Source: Methanosarcinaceae archaeon
GTDB lineage: Archaea > Halobacteriota > Methanosarcinia > Methanosarcinales > Methanosarcinaceae
Reading direction: 5' to 3'
Length of the DNA: 22,006 bases
Assembly: GCA_017613335.1 (NCBI GenBank)
Contig: JAGAEB010000116.1
Span: 1 to 22,006, forward strand
The notes under the pieces are model-generated. The model was not told the DNA's origin. It searched no databases and worked only from the letters and a program-made list of their open reading frames with translations. This document shows, one piece after another, positions 1 through 8,064 of the stretch (the first letter of the stretch is position 1; every line of letters starts with the position of its first letter). Position numbers and translations under genes: made by a program.

Positions 1-150
1 GCCTCACGCTTCGTTGCCTCACGCTTCGTTGCCTCACGCTTCGTTGCCTCACGCTTCGTTGCCTCACGCTTCGTTGCCTCACGCTTCGTTGCCTCACGCT
101 TCGTTGCCTCATGCTTCGTTGCCTCATGCTTCGTTGCCTCATGCATCGCC
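1..150. repeat. 15-bp tandem array (about 10 units), cut by window start
   Basis: The unit GCCTCACGCTTCGTT repeats head to tail from base 1. Units 1-7 are identical, units 8 and 9 change CAC to CAT, and the tenth (136-150) has diverged. The array is truncated by the window edge, so its true length is unknown. All three plus-strand frames through the unit are free of stops; the frame starting at base 2 encodes PHASL repeats and runs on to a stop at 233-235, so a plus-strand gene outside the window could end in this repeat. No spacers are present, so it is not a CRISPR array. Confidence 0.95.
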
Positions 151-233
151 GCAGAATTCTTTTCCGCGAAACGAATTTCGACACAGCAGTTGTTCTCCGG
201 GCTTCCGGAATACGCATAAAATCGGTCGTGCAT

Positions 234-266
234 AAAAAAAAGGCGGCCGGGATACCCTGACCGCCT
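234..266 (-). terminator. Hairpin plus T8 terminator for the Ig-repeat gene
   Basis: Read on the minus strand, AGGCGG (266-261) pairs with CCGCCT (246-241), with a further GGG/CCC pairing inside, and is followed directly by eight T (241-234). It lies about 145 bases past the stop of the minus-strand Ig-repeat gene. Archaeal termination mainly needs the oligo-T; the hairpin may stabilise the 3' end. Confidence 0.55.
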
Positions 267-410
267 CGATGTCTGTCCGGAAGAATCCGCATTTTGTCTT
301 CCTGTTTTGTGATGCGTATCTTCCGGCAGTCCGTTTTTATTCTGTTCTCGACTGCGTTTTTATTGTTTTTGTGTTTTTTTTCTTTTTATCATTACATGTT
401 CTTTTTGTCA

Positions 411-2530
411 TCACATGTATGTGTTGTACTGGATGATGATCAGATCTCTTCCGTCGACGATACCGTCATTATTGACATCATAGGACAGATCGGATGAATT
501 GCCTGTGATGAACATGCCGATTATCTTCGGAACGGCTGTTTTTGCATTCGGGATCGTTTTCGGCGCCGTGATGTTCATCTTCATCGTTTTTGACGTGTTT
601 CCCGTCATGTCGGAAACTTTGACCGTCACGTTGTATGTGCCGGGTGCTTTCGGATATCCTGAAAGAACGCCGGACGGCGTGATTGTAAGCCCTGCCGGGA
701 TGCCCGATACGGAAATTTTAATCGGTGCCGTTCCGGTGATCTTAAGATCGGCACTGTAATATGCGCCGACTTTTCCGGCCGGAAGGGATGATATGCCGAT
801 CACCGGTTTCGTCTGGTTCGATGTGACCTTCAGCGGCAGCGTTTTCGTGACATTCCCTGCGCTGTTGGAAGCCGTGATCGTCACATTATAGTTTCCCGCC
901 GTCTGCGGATATCCTGACAGAATGCCCGACGAGAAAGAAAATCCCTGAGGCATGCCTGTGATGGAAATATTCATCGGGAGCGATCCGGTGAGTCCGATAT
1001 CCGCGCTGTAATATTCAGCGACTTTCGCATCCGGAAGGTATGATGCGCTGATCGCCGGTTTCGAAGCCGGTGTGGGCTCAGAATCTCCTGAAATATTCAT
1101 TCTGAGCGTTTTCGTTGCATTTCCTGCACTGTTCGAGACTTTGATCGTCACATTGAATGTCCCGGCGTATGTCGGTTTTCCTGAAAGGATGCCCGAATCG
1201 GAAAGTTCGATCCCCGGCGGAAGTCCGCTGACATTCATCATCATCGGAAGTGTTCCGGAAAGCCGGAGATCCGCACTGTATGATTCATTGACTTTTCCGT
1301 CCGGGAATGCAGTGATCCCGATCACCGGCGGGACAGCATTTCCTGTGATATTCAGAGTCAGTGTCTTCGATACTGTTCCGAAATTGTTCGATGCATTGAT
1401 CACAATCTTATATGTTCCGGAAGCTGTCGGTTTTCCTGTGATCGAATTGTTTGAAATCGTCAGCCCGGACGGTAATCCTGCAACGGAAACATTCATCGGC
1501 GCCGATCCCGTAATGACAAGAGAGGCATTATACGATTCATTGACTTTTCCGTCCGGCAGTGAATTTGTCTCCACGGACGGCGCTGCGGATTCTCCTGTGA
1601 TGTTCATCTTCAGGACTTTCGTCGTACTTCCGGCACTGTTGACGGCAGTGACCGTCACATTATATGAGCCCGCCGCGATCGGCTTTCCGGTAAATGTGCC
1701 GTTTGAGAAATTGAGACCCTTCGGGAATCCTGAGACGGAAACGTTCATCGGCGCTGATCCTGTAATGTTGATCGTTGCTGTATATGACTGATTGACTTTT
1801 CCATCAGGAAGGGAAGACGTGGAAATGACAGGTTTTACAGTCGTTCCCGTCACTGTCAGCGTCAGGTTCTTTGTGACTGTTCCGGCATTGTTCGTTGCTT
1901 TGACTGTTACATTATATGTGCCCGCAGTCGTCGGCTTTCCGGTAAGACTTCCGTTGACGAAATCAAGGCCGGCAGGGATCCCTGAAACATAAACGGTGAT
2001 CGGGGAAGGTCCGCTGACGGAAATGGGCGCGCTGTACGATTCATTGACTTTTCCGTTCGGCAAAGAAGCCGTATTGATGGTCGGAAGAGACGGCGCTCCT
2101 TCAATGACCAATTTAAGGGTCTTGAGGGCGTAACCGTCTCCGTTTGATGCATTGATCGTCACATTGAACGTTCCGGCATAAGTCGGCGTTCCGGCAAGTT
2201 TTACCTGTCCGTTATCATTGACGAGAGACATATTGCCGGGGCTGCCTCCCGTAAAACTTAATTTATCGATGTTGCGCCGGAAACTGAGATCGGAGCGCTG
2301 TAAGATTGATTGACTTTTCCGTTCGGCAGAGATGTTGTCAGAATCGTCGGGACTGACGACCCCGTCAGAACACCTTCCGGAAGAACCGTTCCGTCATCCG
2401 TCAACGTCATTGCGCTTACGGGAAGGGACGCCGCTGAAACAAAAACTGCCGTCAGCATCATAATGATCAATGCTGACACGATCCCCGGTTTATTTCCGGA
2501 TTTCTTTTCGGGTAACCCTGAAAATGTCAT
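411..2530 (-). pseudogene. Secreted protein with seven Ig-like repeats and half-dockerin, frameshifted
   Basis: The start is ATG at 2530, preceded by GGAG six bases upstream; an upstream in-frame start at 2665 has no such site. Residues 1-40 form a signal peptide: a basic stretch, a hydrophobic core, then VSA. About seven repeats of roughly 85 residues follow, each with SLPxGKVNxSYSA near its start and GKPxxAGTYNVTV near its end, matching the putative-Ig (He_PIG-like) type. The first repeat is broken: the N-terminal frame stops at 2258-2260, while the downstream frame resumes at about 2269 with KLSFTGGSPGN and is open to 411. Adding one base near 2260-2275 restores a repeat of normal length and a protein of about 705 residues. 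The C-terminus has one calcium loop of dockerin type, DVNNDGIVDGRD, and no membrane anchor. Many N-x-S/T sequons suggest an exported glycoprotein, perhaps adhesive. The break may be a real mutation or a sequencing error. Confidence 0.8.
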
Positions 2531-2708
2531 AAATATCTCCTTCACTGTCTTTAATTTATGATGTTTCTGTATTCCGTTTTCATATGTGACATTTTTCACT
2601 ATTTCCTTTATGCTATTAAATATTTCCCGGCTTCGAATCATCTGTCCGGTAACGGTTCCGTTCAAATGTTCCGTTCAATGCCGTTCATTACTTTTTTTAT
2701 GACGGCGG

Positions 2709-2725
2709 ATAAAAATTATTATATC
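2709..2725 (+). promoter_or_regulatory. Possible TATA promoter of the AMP-pathway genes
   Basis: The A/T-rich run AAAAATTATTATAT (2711-2724) follows GGCGG in the 264-base divergent spacer between the Ig-repeat gene and the isomerase. Transcription about 25 bases downstream would leave a leader of about 45 bases. The spacer also holds A/T-rich boxes usable by the minus-strand gene (around 2552-2560 and 2618-2628), which I could not choose between. Confidence 0.4.
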
Positions 2726-2794
2726 CGTTCCTGCATAGACTATGACATATTTCCGGAACGATATCACGATTACGGAAATGATGTGGGGAATTTC

Positions 2795-3892
2795 ATGATT
2801 TCAGACGATCAGAATGAACTATTGACGGAAACGACCGCTGACGCGATCCGTTCCATGAAGATCCGCGGCGCCGGACTGATTGCCAGAAAAGCGGCCGAAT
2901 CATTGGGAAACGTTGCCGAATCGTATCACGGAAACGATGTCGATGAACTGAAATTTCTTCTTTATGCTGAGAGCGATGCTCTTTTGAATGCCCGCCCGAC
3001 AGCTGTCTCTCTTCACAACGGCGTCTCGGCCGTCATGAAAGCCGTCGACGAGGCGGGCGACGGGATCGATGCCGCAGGACTCCGTCTGAAAGTCATGAAT
3101 GCTGCGGCTGTTTTCTGCCATAATTCCGTGCAGGCCGTCTCCGAGATCGCCCGGACGGGCGCCGCCCTCATCAAAGACGGCGACCGCATTCTCACACACT
3201 GCAACAGCAAAGCGGCCCTGGCGCCGATCATCGAAGCTCACCGGCAGGGGAAAAAGATCGAAGTCTACGCGACGGAATCGAGACCCTGGCGGCAGGGGCT
3301 TCTGACGATCCGCGATCTGGCCGGCGCCGGCGTTCCTGTCACGCTCATCATCGACAGCGCCGTCCGCCGTTTCATGCCTGACATCGATCTGATCTTCGTC
3401 GGCGCCGATACGATCTGCGAAAACGGCGATCTCGCCAACAAGATCGGCACATCCCAGATCGCGCTCGCCGCTGCCGAAGCCGGCGTCCCGTTCAGATCAT
3501 GCGCCGAAACATACAAATTCACGCCGCGGTACGCCGACGGATCGGAAGTCCCGATCGAAGAAAGAGATATTTCGGAAGTCATCAGCCCCGAAGATCTTCC
3601 AGAAGGCGTCCGCGTCAGAAATCCCGTTTTTGACATCACGCCTGCAGAATACATTACAGCTTTTATCACCGAAGACGGACTCGTCAGTCCGGACAAGGTC
3701 AGAACATCCGTTCAGCGCTGGTTCGGAAAAGCCCGAACGGATCACTCTGATGACACTTATCAGCTTTACACGAAAGCGCATCATCATCGAAGAACAGATG
3801 TCGCACCGGTGACTCACTGCACCTGTTGCTCACTGCACCTGTTGCTCACTGCACCTGTTGCTCACTGCACCTGTTGCTCACTGCACCTGTGA
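2795..3892 (+). CDS. Ribose-1,5-bisphosphate isomerase (eIF2B-like family)
   Basis: Converts ribose 1,5-bisphosphate to ribulose 1,5-bisphosphate, the middle step of the archaeal AMP pathway. The protein has the eIF2B/MtnA-like fold signatures: CNSKAALAP around residue 136 and GADTICENGDLANKIGT from residue 203. The catalytic Cys and Asp known from the Thermococcus enzyme (133 and 202) correspond by motif and by their 69-residue spacing to C136 and D205. I chose ATG 2795 because GGGGA precedes it and it places these residues at family positions; the frame is open upstream to 2558 but that extension resembles nothing. RuBisCO and AMP phosphorylase follow on the same strand, which favours this role over methylthioribose-1-phosphate isomerase or a true eIF2B subunit. 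At 365 residues it is about 40 longer than usual: the last 26 residues and the stop codon come from the 16-bp tandem array. Confidence 0.9.
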   Translation: MISDDQNELLTETTADAIRSMKIRGAGLIARKAAESLGNVAESYHGNDVDELKFLLYAESDALLNARPTAVSLHNGVSAVMKAVDEAGDGIDAAGLRLKVMNAAAVFCHNSVQAVSEIARTGAALIKDGDRILTHCNSKAALAPIIEAHRQGKKIEVYATESRPWRQGLLTIRDLAGAGVPVTLIIDSAVRRFMPDIDLIFVGADTICENGDLANKIGTSQIALAAAEAGVPFRSCAETYKFTPRYADGSEVPIEERDISEVISPEDLPEGVRVRNPVFDITPAEYITAFITEDGLVSPDKVRTSVQRWFGKARTDHSDDTYQLYTKAHHHRRTDVAPVTHCTCCSLHLLLTAPVAHCTCCSLHL

Positions 3893-4018
3893 CTCACTGC
3901 ACCTGTGACTCACTTCACCTGTGACTCACTGCACCTGCAACGCACTGCACCTGCAATTCACTTCACCTGTGACTCACTGCACCTACAATCCACTGCACCT
4001 GTGACTCACTGCACCTGT
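3811..4018. repeat. 16-bp tandem array, 13 units, between isomerase and RuBisCO
   Basis: Thirteen contiguous units of GACTCACTGCACCTGT or close variants fill 208 bases. Units 2-5 begin TG instead of GA and are identical; units 7-12 carry scattered changes (CACTT, CCTGC, CCTAC; AACG, AATT, AATC starts). Units 1-5 are translated as the isomerase's C-terminus. Because 16 is not a multiple of 3, each frame cycles through the same 16-residue peptide THCTCCSLHLLLTAPV. The change to a GA-type unit at 3891 creates the TGA stop (3890-3892). Where GA-type units abut, the junction holds the small palindrome GTGACTCAC. Confidence 0.97.
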
Positions 4019-4083
4019 GATGCGCATCTGCTTCACCGCTCCTCTGACACTTTCACCGAATCACTATTCATCGAGGAATTTCC

Positions 4084-5334
4084 ATGGTAAAATATTCTGA
4101 AGATTATCTGGCTCTCGGTCAGAACCTTGACCCTGAAGATTATGTTTTTACGGAATATACGGTCAAAACGGACGAAGACATGAAAAATGTTGCAGCGGCC
4201 ATCGCCGCTGAACAGTCTACCGGAACGTGGACAGCTGTTTCCGGTCTCGACAAAGAGATTTTCAGCAGATACGCCGGAAAAGTCACGAAGATCGACGGCA
4301 ATAAGATCACAGTCGCTTATCCTGCTGATGATTTCAGCATCGATATCGGCGGTGTTCCGCAGATCCTGAGCGTCATTGCCGGAAACCTTTTCGGGCTGTC
4401 CGAAGCGCAGGGGATCCGCCTGGAAGACGTCTTTTTCCCGAAGTCGATCCTTGAACAGTTCAAAGGCCCCAAATTCGGTACGGCAGGTCTTCGTGAAATT
4501 CTCGACAGACCGGAAAAACCGCTCGTCGGAACGATCGTGAAGCCCAAGATCGGCCTTTCTCCGAAACAGACGGCCGATTATGTCTATCAGGCAGGCCTCG
4601 GCGGCCTCACGAACGGAAAAGACGACGAAACGCTCTCCGACCAGAAATTCTGTCCGTTCGAAGAGCGCGTTTCCGCCGTGGCCGAAGCCATCGACCGCGT
4701 CAGAAGCGAGACCGGACACCGGATGATCTTTGCCGTGAACATCTCGACACGCTCCGACAGGATCCTCGAACTCGCCGACAGAGCGCAGGAACTCGGCGCA
4801 ACAGAACTCATGATCGACATCCTGACGACCGGATTCACCGCTGTTCAGACTGTCGCCGAAGATCCGTCGATAAAACTCCCGCTCCATATCCACAGAACGA
4901 TGCACGGGGCTCTCACCCGCAACAGAGAACACGGCATCTCAACGACCGTCATCTCAAAACTCGCCCGTATGTGCGGCGGCGATGCGCTCCACATCGGCGC
5001 GTTCGGCGCCGGAAAAATGAACGGCGACCCGACGGAAACGCTCCTCAACCAGAAAGCCTGCACGGAAGACAACGTTCCGTACAAAGCGATCATGCCGGTC
5101 TGCTCCGGCGGCGTCTATCCGGGTGTCGTCAAAAAGATCGTCGATATCGGCGGCAACGATGTCCAGATCCAGGCAGGCGGCGGTGTCGCCGGCCATCCGG
5201 ACGGCATCCTCGGCGGCGCCCGCGCCATGTCCCAGGCTGTCGATGCTGCCTACGCCGGCATTTCTCTGCCGGAATATGCGAAGACGCACGGTGAACTCAA
5301 AACCGCTCTTGACAAATGGGGATACGTTGAATAA
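4084..5334 (+). CDS. rbcL: RuBisCO large subunit, archaeal form III type
   Basis: Carboxylates ribulose 1,5-bisphosphate to two 3-phosphoglycerate, completing AMP salvage into central carbon metabolism. At 416 residues it has the length of archaeal form III enzymes. Every catalytic position I checked is present (spinach numbers in brackets): E43 (60), T48 and W49 (65, 66), N in GNLFG (123), K153 and K155 (175, 177), the carbamylated K179 with D181 and E182 (201, 203, 204), H270 and R271 (294, 295), H303 (327), loop-6 K311 (334), S341 (379) and the G365-G367 phosphate loop. The segment before the carbamylated lysine reads GGLTNGKDDE rather than the classical GGxDFxKDDE. GAGGAA lies 8-12 bases before the ATG. 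No small-subunit or phosphoribulokinase gene is in the window, which fits the AMP route rather than a Calvin-type cycle. I saw no separate promoter, so co-transcription with the isomerase through the array is likely. Confidence 0.97.
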   Translation: MVKYSEDYLALGQNLDPEDYVFTEYTVKTDEDMKNVAAAIAAEQSTGTWTAVSGLDKEIFSRYAGKVTKIDGNKITVAYPADDFSIDIGGVPQILSVIAGNLFGLSEAQGIRLEDVFFPKSILEQFKGPKFGTAGLREILDRPEKPLVGTIVKPKIGLSPKQTADYVYQAGLGGLTNGKDDETLSDQKFCPFEERVSAVAEAIDRVRSETGHRMIFAVNISTRSDRILELADRAQELGATELMIDILTTGFTAVQTVAEDPSIKLPLHIHRTMHGALTRNREHGISTTVISKLARMCGGDALHIGAFGAGKMNGDPTETLLNQKACTEDNVPYKAIMPVCSGGVYPGVVKKIVDIGGNDVQIQAGGGVAGHPDGILGGARAMSQAVDAAYAGISLPEYAKTHGELKTALDKWGYVE

Positions 5335-5389
5335 GCGGACGCATCAGATTTTAACACCCGCCCGATCAGAAGAAACATATGTGATAGTT

Positions 5390-6913
5390 ATGGAACTGAA
5401 AGCCAAAATACTCGAAGTTGATTCAGGTGACTGCTCGATCGTCCTTCACACGGACGACGCCGCAGAACTCGGCGTCAAAAGCCTTGACAGGGTCCGCGTC
5501 AGAGACGGCAAAGACTCGTTCATTGCCCTTGTCCAGACGACTGAAATCTCCCTCCTGAAAGGATCTGTCGCCCTCTATGAAAGATGCTGGCGTCCGTATG
5601 ACATCCGCGACAACGATACGATGACGATCACGGCAACGACAAGACCTGCCTCCATTGAGATCATCCGCAGGAAAATGGACGGCCTTGAACTCAGCGGCGA
5701 AGAGATCCGCGAACTCGTCCGCGACATCTCCGAAAGACAGCTCTCCGATATCGAACTTGCTTCCTATATCACTGCCATGTATATCCGCGGCATGAACATC
5801 CGCGAAACAGCGGATCTCACCCGCTCCATGGCAGAGTTCGGCGATATGGTCGATTTTGACAGACCTGTCTTCGATTTCCACAGTATCGGAGGCCTTCCGG
5901 GAAACAAGATCACTCTCCTTGTCGTCCCCATCGTTGCCGCGGCAGGTCTTCTCATCCCCAAGACATCTTCCCGCGCCATCAGCAGTGCCTGCGGCACGGC
6001 TGATATCGTCGAACTTTTCATGAATGTCTCCTTCAGCGCAGCGGCACTGCGCTCGATCGCCGAGAAAACGAACGGAACGATCGCCTGGGGCGGCGGCTTT
6101 TCGATGGCGCCGGCCGACGACATCATCATCAAAGCTGAATATCCGCTCAGCATCGATCCCGATTCACAGATGATCGCATCGATCATGTCCAAAAAACTCG
6201 CCATGGGCGTTGATTTCCTTGTCATCGACATTCCCGTCGGTCCTGAAACAAAAGTGCATTCCCCGGAAGATGCCAAAAAACTTGCCCGTCAGTTCGTCGA
6301 ACTCGGCGAACGCGTGGGCATCCATGTCAAATGTGCGATCACTTACGGCGACCAGCCTTTGGGCTACAGCATCGGTCCTGCCGTTGAATCGATCGAAGCC
6401 ATCCGTATCCTCGAAGGTTACGATCATCCGATCAGCGTCATCGACAAAGCCTGCTCCGTTTCCGGCATGCTTCTGGAAATGAACGGCATTGCCGACGGTG
6501 AACAGAAGGCCCGTGAAATTCTTGCCTCGGGCGCCGCTCTTGCCAAATTCCGCGAGATCGTCGAAGCTCAGGGCGGCATAAAAGACATATCATCCGACAA
6601 ACTCTCTCCCGGCAAGTACAGCCACGAGATCCGCGCCGACAAAAACGGTTATCTGACGTATATCAAAAACAAAGCTCTCGTCAGGATCGTCCGCGCCGCC
6701 GGCTCTCCGAATGACAAAGGCGCAGGCGTCATTCTGAATATCAAAGCCGGCCACCCTGTCAAAAAAGGCGACGTCCTTTTCACGATCTACGCCGACAGCG
6801 AAGTAAAACTCCGCGATGCCGTCGACCTGACCGTGAAACTGGCGCCGATGAAGATCGAAAGCATCATCATCGGACTGATTCCCGAAGAAACCCACATCGG
6901 AAAAGGGCTGTAA
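5390..6913 (+). CDS. deoA: AMP phosphorylase
   Basis: Phosphorolyses AMP (and probably CMP and UMP) to the base plus ribose 1,5-bisphosphate, feeding the isomerase and RuBisCO just upstream. The 507-residue length fits the archaeal enzyme (about 503), which has an N-terminal extension of some 80 residues over bacterial thymidine phosphorylase. The family signature HSIGGLPGNK is at residues 164-173, followed by IPKTSSRAISSACGTAD and later GVDFLVIDIPVGP; a biotinyl-like domain of the pyrimidine phosphorylase C-terminal type (VILNIKAGHPVKKGDVLFTI) lies near residue 455. I chose ATG 5390, preceded by GTGAT four bases upstream; an in-frame GTG at 5381 is an alternative. It starts 55 bases after RuBisCO with no intervening terminator, so the two are probably one transcript. 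Confidence 0.95.
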   Translation: MELKAKILEVDSGDCSIVLHTDDAAELGVKSLDRVRVRDGKDSFIALVQTTEISLLKGSVALYERCWRPYDIRDNDTMTITATTRPASIEIIRRKMDGLELSGEEIRELVRDISERQLSDIELASYITAMYIRGMNIRETADLTRSMAEFGDMVDFDRPVFDFHSIGGLPGNKITLLVVPIVAAAGLLIPKTSSRAISSACGTADIVELFMNVSFSAAALRSIAEKTNGTIAWGGGFSMAPADDIIIKAEYPLSIDPDSQMIASIMSKKLAMGVDFLVIDIPVGPETKVHSPEDAKKLARQFVELGERVGIHVKCAITYGDQPLGYSIGPAVESIEAIRILEGYDHPISVIDKACSVSGMLLEMNGIADGEQKAREILASGAALAKFREIVEAQGGIKDISSDKLSPGKYSHEIRADKNGYLTYIKNKALVRIVRAAGSPNDKGAGVILNIKAGHPVKKGDVLFTIYADSEVKLRDAVDLTVKLAPMKIESIIIGLIPEETHIGKGL

Positions 6914-6937
6914 GCTCAGAAATCCGCGTGTCCGGCA

Positions 6938-7002
6938 GGCTGTGAAGACGGGTTTTTCCATCCTGTCCTCACAGCCGTCCGCAGAATCTGGTCCGTGCGG
7001 AC
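6938..7002 (+). terminator. Tandem hairpins after AMP phosphorylase
   Basis: Two adjacent dyads start 25 bases after the deoA stop. The first pairs GGCTGTGA (6938-6945) with TCACAGCC (6969-6976) and continues inward with GACGGG/CCTGTC; its loop contains TTTTT. The second pairs GTCCGCA (6977-6983) with TGCGGAC (6996-7002). There is no oligo-T directly after them, so they may mark a processing or stability element rather than a terminator in the strict sense. Confidence 0.5.
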
Positions 7003-7061
7003 ATCTGTCTTCAAACGATCTTTCATCTTCGCAGCCGTTCTGCCTTCATCTGCACAGATAT

Positions 7062-7100
7062 CCTGTCCGCTCTGTCTGCCTTCTGACAGGTCTCATTTTT
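7062..7100 (+). terminator. Weak hairpin and T5 upstream of ribosomal promoter
   Basis: CCTGTC (7062-7067) can pair with GACAGG (7085-7090), followed after TCTCA by TTTTT (7096-7100). It sits just before the L30e promoter and would insulate the ribosomal cluster from the AMP-pathway operon. The loop is long (17 bases), so the structure is modest. Confidence 0.35.
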
Positions 7101-7116
7101 AAGACGTTTTTTCATC

Positions 7117-7130
7117 GCAACCTTTATATT
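7117..7130 (+). promoter_or_regulatory. BRE/TATA promoter of the L30e-S12-S7 operon
   Basis: CGCAACC followed by TTTATATT (7123-7130) is a good match to the archaeal BRE plus TATA box. Initiation about 25 bases downstream (near 7153) leaves a leader of about 150 bases before the L30e ATG. Within that leader (to 7305) I saw only a late T-rich stretch and the ribosome binding site GAGGT at 7293-7297; no gene. Confidence 0.65.
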
Positions 7131-7305
7131 CTAAGGTTCTCTTTCTACCATCCTCTCTTTATGAACTTCCATAAACTGTGGATGTTTCCGTCACTATTTC
7201 TTTGAGAGACGACGGGGACGAAGAAGAAGCAGCTTAAACGATCCTTTTTCTGTTTCGCATTCTGCGGTTTTTTGTTTTTAAAGACAATCTTATGAGGTAT
7301 AGAAA

Positions 7306-7599
7306 ATGGATATCAATGTTGATAAATCATTAATCAAGGCAGTCAAGACCGGAAAGGTTGCCATCGGATCCAAGAGATCCGTCGAGCTTTCCGTCTCCGG
7401 CGATGCGAAAATGGTCGTCCTTGCCAAAAACTGCCCTGAAGACACCAGAAAGAAGATCGAAGAATCCGATGTTCCGGTCTACACCTACAACGGCACCAGC
7501 CGCGAACTTGGTCCGATCTGCGGTAAACCGTTCGTCATTGCAGCCATGGCTGTCCTTGACGCCGGCGACTCCGACATCTTAAACCTGATTGAAAACTGA
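7306..7599 (+). CDS. rpl30e: Large ribosomal subunit protein L30e
   Basis: A 97-residue protein of the L7Ae/L30e/S12e/Gadd45 fold that belongs to the archaeal and eukaryotic 50S/60S subunit and binds RNA kink-turn-like structure. The family's core is visible: KVAIGSKRSVE near the start, then VVLAKNCPEDTRKKIEESDVPVYTYNGTSRELGPICGKPF and a hydrophobic C-terminus. Length is normal. GAGGT lies nine bases before the ATG. It is first gene of the str-type cluster, directly before S12 (16-base gap). In most euryarchaea nusA lies between these two and RNA polymerase genes lie upstream; neither is seen here. Confidence 0.95.
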   Translation: MDINVDKSLIKAVKTGKVAIGSKRSVELSVSGDAKMVVLAKNCPEDTRKKIEESDVPVYTYNGTSRELGPICGKPFVIAAMAVLDAGDSDILNLIEN

Positions 7600-7615
7600 T
7601 AACGGAGTGAAGAAA

Positions 7616-8044
7616 ATGACAAATGGAAAATATGCCGGTCAGATCCTCAAAAAACAGAGACTGGCCGCCAGATGGAAAGACCACGAGTTCAACAGACGCA
7701 TGCTCGGCCTCAACGTGAAGGCAGACCCGCTCGGCGGTGCGCCGCAGGCAAGAGGCATCGTCCTCGAAAAAGTCGGTGTCGAAGCCAAACAGCCGAACTC
7801 CGCTATCCGTAAATGCGTCAGGATCCAGCTCATCAAGAACGGTAAGCAGGTCTCTGCTTTCTGTCCGGGTGACGGCGCCATCAACTTCATCGATGAACAC
7901 GATGAAGTCACCGTCGAAAGGATCGGCGGCCGCATGGGTGGTGCAATGGGTGACATTCCGGGTGTCCGTTTCAAAGTCATCGCTGTCAACAACGTTCCGC
8001 TGACGCAGATGGTTATCGGAAGAACTGAGAAACCGAGAAGATAA
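7616..8044 (+). CDS. rps12: Small ribosomal subunit protein S12 (uS12)
   Basis: A 142-residue decoding-centre protein of the 30S subunit. It carries the near-invariant blocks KADPLGGAPQARGIVLEKVGVEAKQPNSAIRKCVR (written here in parts: GIVLEKVGVEAKQPNSAIRK) and FCPGDGAINFIDEHDEV. The ATG at 7616 is preceded by GGAGTGA at 7604-7610; an in-frame ATG at 7589 overlaps the end of L30e and has no such site. Length is normal for archaea. It is 20 bases ahead of S7, so the two are co-transcribed with L30e. Confidence 0.97.
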   Translation: MTNGKYAGQILKKQRLAARWKDHEFNRRMLGLNVKADPLGGAPQARGIVLEKVGVEAKQPNSAIRKCVRIQLIKNGKQVSAFCPGDGAINFIDEHDEVTVERIGGRMGGAMGDIPGVRFKVIAVNNVPLTQMVIGRTEKPRR

Positions 8045-8064
8045 TTTTCCGGGAGATGATTTTC

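Noticed and set aside
1072..1791. 239-codon plus frame inside the Ig-repeat gene
   Set aside because: Its repetitive sequence merely mirrors the periodic minus-strand gene; the minus frame gives a coherent secreted protein.
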